From the NCBI RefSeq assembly GCF_020405185.1, contig NZ_CP084463.1, forward strand, positions 1,116,001-1,180,000: 64,000 nt of DNA. Direction: 5' to 3'. Below are positions 27,128 through 34,525 of this stretch, piece by piece; positions within the stretch are counted from its first letter, which is position 1; every line of letters begins with the position of its first letter. The notes under the pieces were generated by a model. The model had not been told where the DNA came from. It searched no databases and saw only the letters and a list, made by a program, of their open reading frames with translations. Position numbers and translations under genes: made by a program. The DNA comes from Halomicrobium salinisoli (GTDB lineage: Archaea > Halobacteriota > Halobacteria > Halobacteriales > Haloarculaceae).

Positions 27128-27201
27128 GCCAGGGGAGCTTGGGTGGTCCAAGCACTCGACTTGTAATCGAGAGTTCGTGGGTTCAAATCCCACCCCTGGC
27201 T
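27128..27201 (+). tRNA. tRNA-Thr (anticodon TGT)
   Basis: This is a 74-nt tRNA. Acceptor arms GCCAGGG and CCCTGGC pair, with discriminator T. The anticodon stem is CTCGA/TCGAG around loop CTTGTAA, with anticodon TGT. The T arm is GTGGG/CCCAC around TTCAAAT. CCA is not encoded. It lies 26 bp after the acetyltransferase gene and borders the origin region. Confidence 0.95.
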
Positions 27202-27325
27202 CTTCTCGCCGAGTGCAACGAGGCGTGAGAGCCGACCGTCGGCCTCGGGTATTCCTCCGGACGCCCGTGAAACTCGTCCCGCGTCCGCTGGTCTCTGTGG
27301 GAAGGAAGCGGTCGAGGGGGGAGAG

Positions 27326-27351
27326 ACACACCACTGTTGCAAGTGAAGCGC
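27326..27351 (-). repeat. Origin recognition box (ORB), left outer copy
   Basis: On the minus strand this contains the exact core TTCACTTGCAACAGTGGTGT preceded by GCGC. The same 24 bp occurs at 29407 and 29572 on the plus strand, on the other side of the orc1/cdc6 gene. It is the clearest evidence for a shared initiator-binding site. Confidence 0.85.
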
Positions 27352-27617
27352 GTTGAGGCGGGGAGGGGGGTCTGGATTCGTGGGTCCGTCCGATGGCGTC
27401 GCCTATGGCTGCAGTGGTATTTCGTTTTTATACGCGGATTCTCCCGACACTCAGCAGTAGAACGGGTGCGGGCGCTATCTGGAATCGAGATAACTCCTGA
27501 GTCACCGACCACGACCAGTCGCTAGCCCGTCAGATGGGGCTTCGGAGGACCACCGACAGACCTGTCAGACCTTTAGATGAAATGGTGGTGTGTTGCTCGT
27601 CTAGCGGCCTGAGGAAC

Positions 27618-27640
27618 GTTCACGCGAAACGGTGGTGTGT
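27618..27640 (+). repeat. ORB-like element
   Basis: GTTCACGCGAAACGGTGGTG and a following TGT match the ORB core TTCAC, AAC and GGTGGTGTGT. A weaker version (ATGAAATGGTGGTGTGT) lies about 46 bp upstream and a half element (GTTCACGTGCAACAG) starts at 27661. The last is directly upstream of the orc1/cdc6 promoter, so Orc1 binding could repress its own gene. Confidence 0.75.
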
Positions 27641-27717
27641 TAGCGCGGCGTCGTCTGGCAGTTCACGTGCAACAGATGAAAAGGTGGTTTTATGGTGGGG
27701 AGTACTCTGGGTACGGT

Positions 27718-28944
27718 ATGCCTCGATTCGAGCGGAAGCGAAACGTCTTCCGCAACAAGGATGCCCTGGGTGAGTCGTATCGGCCGGAGCGGATCGAGGA
27801 GCGGGACGAGGAGATCGAGGCCTACATGGACGCCCTTCAGCCGGTGGTCGACGGGTGGGAGCCGAACAACATCTTCCTCTACGGCAACACCGGCGTCGGA
27901 AAGACCGCCGTCACCGACTACCTCCTCGACGTGCTCAAGGAGGACGTCGAGCAGTACGACGACGTCGACCTCTCGGTGATTCGCCTCAACTGCAAGACGC
28001 TCAACTCCTCCTATCAGGTCGCCGTCGAGATGGTCAACACGCTCCGACCGGACGGAGCGGAGATCAGTTCGACCGGTTACCCACAGCAGACCGTCTTCAA
28101 GAAGCTCTACGAGGAACTGGAGGCCCTGGGCGGGACCGTCCTGATCGTCCTCGACGAGATCGACTCGATCGGCGACCGCGACGAGTTGCTCTACGAACTG
28201 CCGCGGGCGCAGTCCAACGACTACCTCGAGGACACGCGCGTCGGCCTCATCGGGATCAGCAACGACTTCAAGTTCCGCGAGCAGCTCGATCCCCGCGTTC
28301 AGGACACGCTCTGCGAGCGGGAGCTACAGTTCCCGCCGTACGACGCGCAGGAGCTGACCAACATTCTCGAGTCCCGCGCCGCGGTCGCGATCAGCGACGA
28401 CGGGTACGAGAGCGGCGTCCTGAACTTCTGCGCGGCGCTGGCCGCCCGGGACAGTGGGAGCGCGCGCCAGGCGCTCGATCTCCTCCGGCTGGCCGGCGAG
28501 GTCGCGGAGAACGCCGACGCCGACAAGATCCGGGAGGACCACGTCGAGCAGGCCCGCTCCAAGCTCGAACAGGAACGCGTCGAGGAGGGCATGCGGGAAC
28601 TGACCGTTCACGGCCGCCTCGCGCTGCTGGCGGTCATCTCGAAGGCCGCCAAGGGCGAGACCCCCTGCCGAACGAAGAAGCTGTACCACGAGTACGAGTC
28701 GCTGTGTAGCTCCTCGGGGACGGACGCGCTCGCCCAGCGCTCGGTCCACAACCACCTCTCGGACCTCCGGATGCTCGGCATCCTCTCCGCCGAGGAGAAC
28801 CGCAGCGGCTCTCGCGGGAACTACTACAGCTACGAACTCGACGTCCCCTTCACCAGCGCGGTTGAGGCGATGGGCGACGCGCTGCACCTCGACGAGGAGA
28901 TCGAAGTCATTCGCGAAATCGCCAGGCGTAACGACGTCGGGTGA
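27718..28944 (+). CDS. Orc1/Cdc6 family replication initiator
   Basis: This AAA+ initiator binds ORB repeats and recruits MCM helicase. The 408-residue protein has Walker A YGNTGVGKTAV (about residue 58), Walker B LIVLDEIDSIG (about 145), sensor 1 in VGLIGISNDF, the arginine region GSARQALDLLRLAGE (about 250) and a C-terminal winged helix (about 300-408, including VHNHLSDLRMLGILSAEEN). ATG at 27718 is chosen because homologues begin near MPRFERKRNVF; upstream in-frame codons overlap an ORB-like element. ORB repeats on both sides support an active cis-acting origin. Confidence 0.95.
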   Translation: MPRFERKRNVFRNKDALGESYRPERIEERDEEIEAYMDALQPVVDGWEPNNIFLYGNTGVGKTAVTDYLLDVLKEDVEQYDDVDLSVIRLNCKTLNSSYQVAVEMVNTLRPDGAEISSTGYPQQTVFKKLYEELEALGGTVLIVLDEIDSIGDRDELLYELPRAQSNDYLEDTRVGLIGISNDFKFREQLDPRVQDTLCERELQFPPYDAQELTNILESRAAVAISDDGYESGVLNFCAALAARDSGSARQALDLLRLAGEVAENADADKIREDHVEQARSKLEQERVEEGMRELTVHGRLALLAVISKAAKGETPCRTKKLYHEYESLCSSSGTDALAQRSVHNHLSDLRMLGILSAEENRSGSRGNYYSYELDVPFTSAVEAMGDALHLDEEIEVIREIARRNDVG

Positions 28945-29030
28945 CGGTTCGGACGACAACGCGTGAGTACTCCGGACAGCCCACACACCACCAGTACGAG
29001 TGAAGCGTCAGATTCGAATTCGATCTGACT

Positions 29031-29147
29031 GATCACGCGAAACAGCGGTGTCAGTCACGCGGGAAGCAGAGGGTCGTTCGCGTGAGGAGCGGTAGTCTCT
29101 TCCAGGTGGAACAGAGGAGGTTCGTTCACGTGAATCGGTGGGGTCCG
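29031..29147 (+). repeat. Cluster of five ORB-like elements
   Basis: Successive elements read ATCACGCGAAACAGCGGTGT, GTCACGCGGGAAGCAGAGGG, GTTCGCGTGAGGAGCGGTAG, TTCCAGGTGGAACAGAGGAGG (shown in part) and GTTCACGTGAATCGGTGGGG. Spacing of about 22-25 bp is close to two helical turns, so initiators would line up on one face of the DNA. Similarity to the full ORB falls off within the cluster. Confidence 0.65.
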
Positions 29148-29324
29148 AATCGCAGCAGGCCGTGTCTGTCCCACTGGCGTCTAAAAAGCAGCACTGATCG
29201 TCCCGCTGGCCGTCTCGCCGGTCGGATATAGCGCGTCGCGGGAGAAACCGTCGGTTATCATATTGAACGATTCGGCAGTCGGTCCCTTGCCACGACAGCC
29301 CGGATTAGGACTGGTCCCTCCCTA

Positions 29325-29380
29325 CAGCGGTAGGGACCGATCTGTTGCCACAGCGCCAGGGACCAATCTTCGCCACAGCG
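29325..29380 (+). repeat. 26/25 bp direct repeat with alternating GGTCCCT/AGGGACC
   Basis: CAGCG-xx-AGGGACC-x-ATCT units start at 29325 and 29351, with a third CAGCG at 29376. GGTCCCT occurs at 29281 and 29313, the inverse of the AGGGACC at 29332 and 29358. The motif is distinct from the ORBs and lies between the ORB cluster and the outer ORBs. Confidence 0.6.
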
Positions 29381-29406
29381 CTCTGCGTCGGGTGGGCCCC
29401 CGCTGG

Positions 29407-29432
29407 GCGCTTCACTTGCAACAGTGGTGTGT
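29407..29432 (+). repeat. ORB, right copy 1
   Basis: This contains the exact 24 bp core shared with 27326-27351 (in inverted orientation) and 29572-29595. It is followed by GTGTGGG, the short G extension seen in haloarchaeal ORBs. Confidence 0.85.
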
Positions 29433-29571
29433 GGGAGCCGTCTCTGACTCGGTGGACTGGCGCTCCGGCGGTCGATTGCGTGTACTGGACAGCAGTCGCT
29501 ACGAATCCCGACCTGGACGGATCCACCTCGCCTCACCCACCCGTCGCTCTCCCCACCCCTCCCCCGTGACC

Positions 29572-29595
29572 GCGCTTCACTTGCAACAGTGGTGT
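29572..29595 (+). repeat. ORB, right copy 2
   Basis: Third exact copy of the 24 bp ORB core, 165 bp after copy 1 and in the same orientation. It is followed by CTCTCGG rather than a G-run. It ends 50 bp before the next gene. Confidence 0.83.
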
Positions 29596-29645
29596 CTCTC
29601 GGTACCGTCGGTAGCTTCTTGCCTCGACCGCCCCGTGAGTCGGAC

Positions 29646-29885
29646 ATGGGCGACACTGTCGAGATGTACGACGGGACCGAAGTGGAAGTCGAGCACGTGG
29701 AGGCGCTGGCCGGCGGCGGAGCCCGATTCGACGTCGAGGCGACGGACGGTCGCAAGTGGCGCATCGACGTCGACCGCCACGGCGACTTCGAGGTCGTGAC
29801 GACCTGGCGCGACGGGCAACTCGCCGACGTGGATCTCCCGGAGTGGATGGGCGACCTGGTCACGCGCCTGCGCGGCTCCGCGTGA
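29646..29885 (+). CDS. Small haloarchaeal hypothetical protein, 79 residues
   Basis: This acidic protein, MGDTVEMYDGTEVEVEHVEAL onwards, is predicted all-beta with alternating strand patterns (ARFDVEATDGRKWRIDVDR, FEVVTTWRDGQLADVDLPEWM). The function is unknown. The ATG at 29646 is chosen over an in-frame upstream ATG (29589) that lies inside an ORB. It is the first gene to the right of the origin region. Confidence 0.72.
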   Translation: MGDTVEMYDGTEVEVEHVEALAGGGARFDVEATDGRKWRIDVDRHGDFEVVTTWRDGQLADVDLPEWMGDLVTRLRGSA

Positions 29886-29910
29886 GTCGTCCCCACGGAT
29901 CGGACGGTAC

Positions 29911-29920
29911 CTTTTATATT
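29911..29920 (+). promoter_or_regulatory. TATA box for msrB
   Basis: CCTTTTATATTAGC lies with its centre about 25 bp upstream of the msrB ATG at 29941, giving a leaderless transcript. It is one of the clearest TATA boxes in the window. Confidence 0.65.
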
Positions 29921-29940
29921 AGCAGTCCGTACCCGTCCCC

Positions 29941-30351
29941 ATGAGCGAGACCGAACCCGAGGAGCTACCGGAGAACGACGCCGAGTGGCGGGAGATTCTG
30001 ACCGACGAGGAGTACCGGGTCCTCCGGGAGCAGGGGACGGAGCCGAAGTTCAGCAGCGACCTGATCGACGTGAAAGAGGCGGGCACGTTCCACTGCGCCG
30101 CCTGCGAAACGGCCCTGTTCGAGAGCGACGAGAAGTTCGAGTCGGGTACCGGCTGGCCCAGTTTCTGGGACGTCTACGAGGAGGGCAACGTCGAGACGCG
30201 GCTGGACACCAGCCACGGCATGGAGCGGACGGAGGTCGTCTGCGCCACCTGCGGCGGCCACCTCGGCCACGTGTTCGACGACGGCCCCGACCCGACCGGC
30301 AAGCGCTACTGCATCAACGGCGCCGCCCTGGACTTCGAGCCCGACGAGTAG
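29941..30351 (+). CDS. msrB: Peptide-methionine (R)-S-oxide reductase
   Basis: This enzyme repairs methionine R-sulfoxide in oxidised proteins. The 136-residue product has zinc cysteine pairs in FHCAACETALF (about residues 51-54) and VVCATCGGHLGHVFDDGP (about 100-103), the GTGWPSFW motif and the catalytic cysteine in KRYCINGAAL (about 124). Length and motifs are those of a single-domain MsrB. No msrA is adjacent. It has its own TATA box, so it is likely monocistronic. Confidence 0.95.
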   Translation: MSETEPEELPENDAEWREILTDEEYRVLREQGTEPKFSSDLIDVKEAGTFHCAACETALFESDEKFESGTGWPSFWDVYEEGNVETRLDTSHGMERTEVVCATCGGHLGHVFDDGPDPTGKRYCINGAALDFEPDE

Positions 30352-30404
30352 CTGCAGTCGGCCGGAACGCTTTTCTCGGAGTTGCGGGCTCCTTTCAGTC
30401 ACGC

Positions 30405-31172
30405 GTGACCGACGAGGACTCCGACGAGAGCGACGGGCGGACAGCCACGACGACCGACCCGGTCGACTCCGACGCGACGGCCGACGCGGGCGAGTCGGCC
30501 GGACCCGTCGGCGACGGCGGGGTCGCCGAGTCGACTGACGGACCGACCGCCGAACCCGACGACGAACCCCTTCTGAAGCCGTCGCTGCGGCAGTTCCCGT
30601 GGTTCCGGGCCGCCGGCGCCGCGGTCGCGACCATCGCGGTCGAGTACGGCCTCGTGGTGCTGGCGTTCGCCGTCGGGCCGTCGTCGCTGCGCTCGTCGGC
30701 CTTCGACTCGCTGGCCGACGAGCTCCTGCAGTACGCGTTCGTGCTGTACAACGCCCACCACGTCCCGTTGATCACGACGGCCACGAACGCGACCGTCGCC
30801 GGGTCGCGGATGTCGAACGCGCTGTACGGCGCTGACGGCGCTTTTATCCCGCCGGCGGCCTTCTTCGCGCTCCCCGTCGTCGCGCTGCTGGTCGCGGGCG
30901 CTGCCTTCGAGTTCCGGCGGCGGGGCGAGCGGGCCGGGAGCACTCTCGAGGAGAGCGCGCTCGTCGGGACGGGGATCGCCGCCGGCTACGCCGTCCTCGG
31001 GACGGGTGCGAGCCTCGTGCTGGTCCGTCGGATCACCTTCGAGGGCGGCGGCGCCTCCGCGTCGACCGGCCCGGCGATCCTGTGGGCGCTGGTCGCGACC
31101 GTCTGCTTCCCGCTCGTCTTCGCCACGGCCGGCGCCGTCGCGGCCGCCGTCTACGACGAGCGGTCGGCGTAG
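30405..31172 (+). CDS. Haloarchaeal multi-pass membrane protein with acidic head (GTG start)
   Basis: The 255-residue protein has an about 65-residue Asp/Glu/Thr-rich cytoplasmic head. Five or so hydrophobic segments follow, including GAAVATIAVEYGLVVLAFAVG, PPAAFFALPVVALLVAGAAF, IAAGYAVLGTGASLVLV and ILWALVATVCFPLVFATAG. A loop of about 60 residues (LQYAFVLYNAHHVPLITTA) is conserved-looking. The function is not recognised. GTG at 30405 is chosen for its distance of about 30 bp from a TTTTCT promoter-like site; no ATG exists before the first helix. Confidence 0.75.
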   Translation: MTDEDSDESDGRTATTTDPVDSDATADAGESAGPVGDGGVAESTDGPTAEPDDEPLLKPSLRQFPWFRAAGAAVATIAVEYGLVVLAFAVGPSSLRSSAFDSLADELLQYAFVLYNAHHVPLITTATNATVAGSRMSNALYGADGAFIPPAAFFALPVVALLVAGAAFEFRRRGERAGSTLEESALVGTGIAAGYAVLGTGASLVLVRRITFEGGGASASTGPAILWALVATVCFPLVFATAGAVAAAVYDERSA

Positions 31173-31194
31173 CTCGCTTCGCTGCTAGCAGTGG

Positions 31195-31446
31195 TCAGGC
31201 GCTCGCCTCGGCGTAGCTCGTGTTCAGGAACTCGAGGATGCGGTCGGACTCGGCCATGGTCACGCCCCGGTCCTCGTCGACGAGGACGGGAACGGCCCGC
31301 TGGCCGGAGACCCGCTTGACCTCGTTGCGCTGGGAGTGCATCGCGTCGACCCAGACGCTGTCGTAGTCGACCTCGAGTTCGTCGAGGCGGTCGGCCACCT
31401 TCTCGCAGTACGGACAGCCGTCGAGCCGGTAGAGCGTGACGCTCAT
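31195..31446 (-). CDS. Glutaredoxin-like / GST N-terminal domain protein
   Basis: This 83-residue thioredoxin-fold protein begins MSVTLYRLDGCPYCEKVADRLDELEV, with the active-site CPYC at residues 11-14. The cis-proline lies in RAVPVLVDEDRGVTMAESDRILEFL, where the VPVL and ESxxIxxFL motifs match glutaredoxins and GST N-domains. It probably reduces disulfides with a haloarchaeal thiol partner. It stands between the membrane protein (convergent) and ndk. Confidence 0.9.
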   Translation of the reverse strand: MSVTLYRLDGCPYCEKVADRLDELEVDYDSVWVDAMHSQRNEVKRVSGQRAVPVLVDEDRGVTMAESDRILEFLNTSYAEASA

Positions 31447-31639
31447 ACCTGGGAACTAGACCGGCACCGAAAAGCCGCTTTCGGCGGCCGCGTCTCCGCA
31501 GGCGATTCGCACGACGACACCGGTCGGTGTGTGGCCGCGCCCAGCGTGCCCGTACGGACCCCGGGCACGACCGCACGCCAGCGCAGCCGCTCGGCGGTAT
31601 CGCGTCGAGAGAAAACCGCGGTGAAGGCCCGGCGAGTCG

Positions 31640-32104
31640 TTACTCGTACAGCCAGGTCTCGTCGATGCGCTCCCAGTCGACGAGTTCGTCCTCGTCGAAG
31701 AAGAGCTCGATCTCGCGCTCGTTGGCGCCCTCGTCCTCGTGGTCGGAGCCGTGGATGACGTTGCGACCCAGGTCGAGCCCGAAGTCGCCCCGGATGGTAC
31801 CGGGGGCGGACTCGGCGGGGTCGGTCTCGCCCATCATCTTCCGGACCTGGCGCGTCGCGTCCTGGCCCTCCCAGACCATCGCCATGACCGGACCCGAGGT
31901 GATGAAGTCGACGAGGTCGTCGAAGAACGGCTTGTCCTCGTGCTCGCCGTAGTGGTCCTCGGCGAGGTCACGGTCGATCTGCTCGAACTTCGCGCCGACG
32001 AGCTTGAGGCCGCGCTCCTCCAGGCGACCGACGATCTCGCCGATCAGGCCGCGCTGGACGCCGTCGGGCTTGACCATCACGAAGGTTCGCTCCTGGTCGC
32101 TCAT
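31640..32104 (-). CDS. ndk: Nucleoside diphosphate kinase
   Basis: This enzyme transfers phosphate from ATP to nucleoside diphosphates through a phosphohistidine. The 154-residue protein shows [18 protein letters not shown] (residues 5-22), the [14 protein letters not shown] region and the active histidine in [23 protein letters not shown] (about 115-119). It is the last gene of the rpl7ae-rps28e-rpl24e-ndk operon, with its ATG overlapping the rpl24e stop by 4 bp. Confidence 0.97.
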   Translation of the reverse strand: MSDQERTFVMVKPDGVQRGLIGEIVGRLEERGLKLVGAKFEQIDRDLAEDHYGEHEDKPFFDDLVDFITSGPVMAMVWEGQDATRQVRKMMGETDPAESAPGTIRGDFGLDLGRNVIHGSDHEDEGANEREIELFFDEDELVDWERIDETWLYE

Positions 32105-32505
32105 GCCTCGGCCTCCTCCTCGTCTTCCTCGGCGTCAGCCTCCTGCGCCTCGGACTCCTCGTCCTGTTCCTCGGCGTCGACGGAGTCGGACTCCGCCGCT
32201 TCCTCGGCGGCGTCCTCCTCGGTCTCCGTCTCGACGTCCTCGCTCTCGGCGGTGACGTCCTCGGCGGACTCGGACTCGGACTCGGACTCGGACTCGGTGG
32301 TCTCCTGGTCGGCGACGGCCGCCTCGTCGGCGGCGCCGCCGGCCTCGGTCCACTCGAGGTTGCGGGCCTCGCGGCCCAGGTCGGCGTTGTTCTCGCACTT
32401 CGAGGAGCAGAAGTGCACCGTCGATCCGTCCTTGCGGACGAACATCGTGCCCGTGCCGGGCTCGATGTCGTCGCCGCAGTAGTCACACTCTCTCGTGCGG
32501 GGCAT
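32101..32505 (-). CDS. rpl24e: Ribosomal protein eL24 with long acidic tail
   Basis: The first about 62 residues are eL24, a zinc-binding large-subunit protein with [13 protein letters not shown] and CSSKCENN providing four cysteines. A tail of about 70 residues, almost entirely Glu, Asp, Ser and Ala, follows. Such extensions occur in haloarchaea but this one is long, and part is encoded by a hexanucleotide repeat at 32267-32296 (five GACTCG units, giving Glu-Ser repeats). It lies between rps28e and ndk. Confidence 0.95.
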   Translation of the reverse strand: MPRTRECDYCGDDIEPGTGTMFVRKDGSTVHFCSSKCENNADLGREARNLEWTEAGGAADEAAVADQETTESESESESESAEDVTAESEDVETETEEDAAEEAAESDSVDAEEQDEESEAQEADAEEDEEEAEA

Positions 32506-32508
32506 TGG

Positions 32509-32739
32509 TTACTGGCCTCCGATCTGGTCGGCCTCGCGGGCGGTCTCGCGCAGCTGGAGCACGTCGCCCTCGCGGACCGGACCCAGGACGTTCCGGGTGA
32601 TGATACGGCCCTGGTTGGAGCCCTCCCGGATGCGGCACTTGACCTGCATGGCCTCGCCGTGCATCCCGGTGCGGCCCACGACCTCGATGACCTCCGCGGG
32701 CGTGGAGCCTCCTCCGTCTTCGGATTCCTCAGCGCTCAT
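32509..32739 (-). CDS. rps28e: Ribosomal protein eS28
   Basis: This 76-residue small-subunit protein has the conserved core [23 protein letters not shown] and [23 protein letters not shown]. The short acidic head ([11 protein letters not shown]) is haloarchaeal. It sits 11 bp after rpl7ae and 3 bp before rpl24e in a compact operon. Confidence 0.96.
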   Translation of the reverse strand: MSAEESEDGGGSTPAEVIEVVGRTGMHGEAMQVKCRIREGSNQGRIITRNVLGPVREGDVLQLRETAREADQIGGQ

Positions 32740-32750
32740 CCGTCACCACC

Positions 32751-33113
32751 TCACCGGAGTTCCTCGACCTTGCCTGCGACGTCCTCGACGTCGTCGGACG
32801 CCTCGCCGGCGTCGACGATGGCCGCGGCGGCGCTGCCGACCTCGAGGCCGGCGGCGTGGCCGACGTCGTCCTGGGACTCGGCGAAGACGTAGGGAACGTC
32901 CTTCTCGTCGGCCAGCTCGGGGATGTGCATCACGATCTCCTCGGGCTGGACGTCTTCGGCGATAACGACGAGTTCGGCGCTGCCGCGCTCGATCGTCTTG
33001 GTCGTCTCGTTGGTACCCTTCTTGACTGTGCCCGTGTCTCGCGCGACCTCGAGCGCCTCGAGGGCGTCCTCTGCGAGGTCGGCGGGGACGTCGTAGTCTA
33101 CGTATACTGGCAT
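32751..33113 (-). CDS. rpl7ae: Ribosomal protein L7Ae (K-turn binding)
   Basis: L7Ae binds kink-turns in rRNA, C/D and H/ACA guide RNAs and RNase P. The 120-residue protein includes [21 protein letters not shown] (RNA-binding GxxxGxNExTK motif near residue 30), [17 protein letters not shown] and [20 protein letters not shown]. It is first in the operon. A TATA-like TTTTTAAG (33224-33231) predicts a leader of about 80 nt. L7Ae represses its own mRNA in some archaea, but no clear K-turn was found in this leader. Confidence 0.96.
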   Translation of the reverse strand: MPVYVDYDVPADLAEDALEALEVARDTGTVKKGTNETTKTIERGSAELVVIAEDVQPEEIVMHIPELADEKDVPYVFAESQDDVGHAAGLEVGSAAAAIVDAGEASDDVEDVAGKVEELR

Positions 33114-33223
33114 TAGTGATCACCTCCTGCGCACGGGCTCGCGCTCCCCCGCCGTGTAATCCTGAGAAGGCTGGGAGCATCATCAACCCGACGCAGGGTG
33201 TACTCCTCCGTTGCAGACGGTTG

Positions 33224-33231
33224 CTTAAAAA
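33224..33231 (-). promoter_or_regulatory. TATA box for the rpl7ae operon
   Basis: The minus-strand GTTTTTAAGCAACC gives a strong TATA box. Transcription would start near 33200 with a leader of about 80 nt before rpl7ae. The remaining DNA between 33114 and 33403 shows no gene, only this promoter and the 23 bp repeats at its right end. Confidence 0.55.
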
Positions 33232-33345
33232 CGCTTCCAAACCGTCGACAGCGTGTCACGCCGGCCCACGCGCTCCCGTACGCCGACGGGGCGGTCCCGC
33301 GTCGTCGCGGGACGAGGGCGGGGCGACCGGCCCGTCAGACCGCCG

Positions 33346-33437
33346 CCAGCGAACCCATCACAGCGACACCAGCGACTCCATCTCTGCGCGGCCAGCGAAC
33401 CCATCACTGCGCCACCAGCGAACCCACCTCGTCGACG
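33346..33437. repeat. 23 bp tandem repeat covering the 3' end of the nitronate monooxygenase gene
   Basis: CCAGCGAACCCATCAC-type units start at 33346, 33369, 33392 and 33415, a strict 23 bp period. On the minus strand the unit reads TGGGTTCGCTGG, then a GCGCAGTGA-like end. The gene's own GSLVAQ and stop codons form one copy, followed downstream by two further copies and a partial. Confidence 0.92.
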
Positions 33438-34423
33438 GCGGCGACTGCGTCCGCGACCACCCGCTCCACGACGGTCTCGGCGTCGACTACTTCGTCCGTC
33501 CCCCCGGCGCTCTGGCCGGCGTAGTGGGGCAGGGCCGAGACGTCCCCGTCCACGCCCGCTACCGGCGGCAGGTCGTCGTAGCGCTCGACCGGGTCGCCGT
33601 CGGGCGTCCTCGCGACTGTCTCGCCTTCGCCTGGGCGCTCGCCTGTGTCAGGCTCGCCCGCCTCGCGCCACCGCTCGACCGTCTCCGTCTCCAGCACCCG
33701 GTGCGGCTGGCCCGGCCACCCGCCGTCGAAGAGGTCGGTGTACGCGGTGTCCGTCTCGTCGGCTCCGGACACGGCTTCACGGTAGCGCTCGTGGGCGCCC
33801 GACTCGGGCGTCGCGACGAAGCGCGTCCCGAGCCACGCCCCGTCTGCGCCCAGCGCGAGCGCCGCAGCTAGCCCGCGACCGTCCGAGACGCCGCCCGCCG
33901 CGACGACCGGGACGTCGACGGCGTCGGCCACGCGCGGGAGCAGCGCCATCGACGCGACGTCGCTCTGGACGTGCCCGCCGGCCTCCCAGCCCTGCGCGAC
34001 CACGGCGTCGGCGCCCGCCGCGACCGCCTCTCGCGCGGCCTCGGCGCTCCCGACGGTCGCCAGCGCCGTCCCGCCGGCCTCGTGGACGCGCTCGACGTAC
34101 CGCTCCGGGTCGCCGAACGAGAACGAGACGACCTCGGCGCCGGCGTCCAGACACGTCTCCAGGCACTCGCCCGGCGGGAGGACGCCTGCGTCCTCGTCGA
34201 GCACGACGTTCGCGGCCACGACGCCGTCCGTCCGCGCGGTCGCGTCCGCGTAGCACTCCCGTATCTCGTCGCCGTCGCGCCAGGACATCGCGAGCGTTCC
34301 GAGAGCGCCCGCGTCGGCGACCGCGGCGGCCAGTTCCGGCGTGGACGCGCTGCCGATCGGCGCCTGGACGATCGGGCAGTCGATCCCCAGCGCGTCGCAC
34401 AGCGGCGTCTCGATGCGCGCCAT
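33404..34423 (-). CDS. Nitronate monooxygenase family protein (2-nitropropane dioxygenase)
   Basis: This FMN TIM-barrel enzyme oxidises alkyl nitronates such as propionate 3-nitronate. The 339-residue protein shows PIVQAPIGSASTPELAAAVADAGALG (residues 17-42), a FMN-binding ADAVVAQGWEAGGH (about 145-158) with the catalytic-region GGH, and VPVVAAGGVSDGRGLAAALALGADGAWLGTRF (about 178-210). The start MARIETPLCDALGI is typical, and the upstream in-frame sequence is not. The last seven codons and stop are part of a 23 bp tandem repeat. Confidence 0.92.
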   Translation of the reverse strand: MARIETPLCDALGIDCPIVQAPIGSASTPELAAAVADAGALGTLAMSWRDGDEIRECYADATARTDGVVAANVVLDEDAGVLPPGECLETCLDAGAEVVSFSFGDPERYVERVHEAGGTALATVGSAEAAREAVAAGADAVVAQGWEAGGHVQSDVASMALLPRVADAVDVPVVAAGGVSDGRGLAAALALGADGAWLGTRFVATPESGAHERYREAVSGADETDTAYTDLFDGGWPGQPHRVLETETVERWREAGEPDTGERPGEGETVARTPDGDPVERYDDLPPVAGVDGDVSALPHYAGQSAGGTDEVVDAETVVERVVADAVAAVDEVGSLVAQ

Positions 34424-34525
34424 GCCGGCGACTGCTCGCCCGGCCGACAAGAGCGTGGCGGCGCCCTCCCCTTCCTCCTGTACCCGACCGTCACGCACAT
34501 ACGGCACGCCCGGCCACTCCGAACT

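Larger units (their letters stand above)
27202..27717. other. Left half of a probable replication origin (ORB repeats, G-rich run, AT-rich tract)
   Basis: No gene is visible in these 516 bp. The region holds an ORB in minus orientation (27326-27351), next to a G-rich run (GGCGGGGAGGGGGG, 27357-27370). An AT-rich tract follows (TATTTCGTTTTTATACG, about 27419-27435), which could be the duplex unwinding element. ORB-like elements in plus orientation lie at about 27572-27593, 27618-27640 and 27661-27675. Opposed ORBs around an AT-rich core beside an orc1/cdc6 gene is the known archaeal origin plan. Confidence 0.78.
28945..29645. other. Right half of a probable replication origin (dense ORB array)
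   Basis: No gene is visible in these 700 bp. A minus-orientation ORB-like element lies at 28983-29006. Five plus-orientation elements then follow at about 23 bp spacing (starts near 29031, 29053, 29075, 29100 and 29124), each with a TCAC/TCGC/CCAGG head and an AAC/AGC plus G-rich end. Full ORBs are at 29407 and 29572. A comparatively AT-rich stretch with GGATATAG and TTATCATATTG occurs at about 29223-29270. Confidence 0.78.

Noticed and set aside
29031..29147. CRISPR-like spaced repeats
   Set aside because: Elements are degenerate, about 23 bp apart without spacers, and match the ORB motif beside orc1/cdc6.
33114..33200. K-turn in the rpl7ae leader for autoregulation
   Set aside because: A TTGATGATG is present on the mRNA strand, but no partnered GA/AG kink or CUGA box could be placed.
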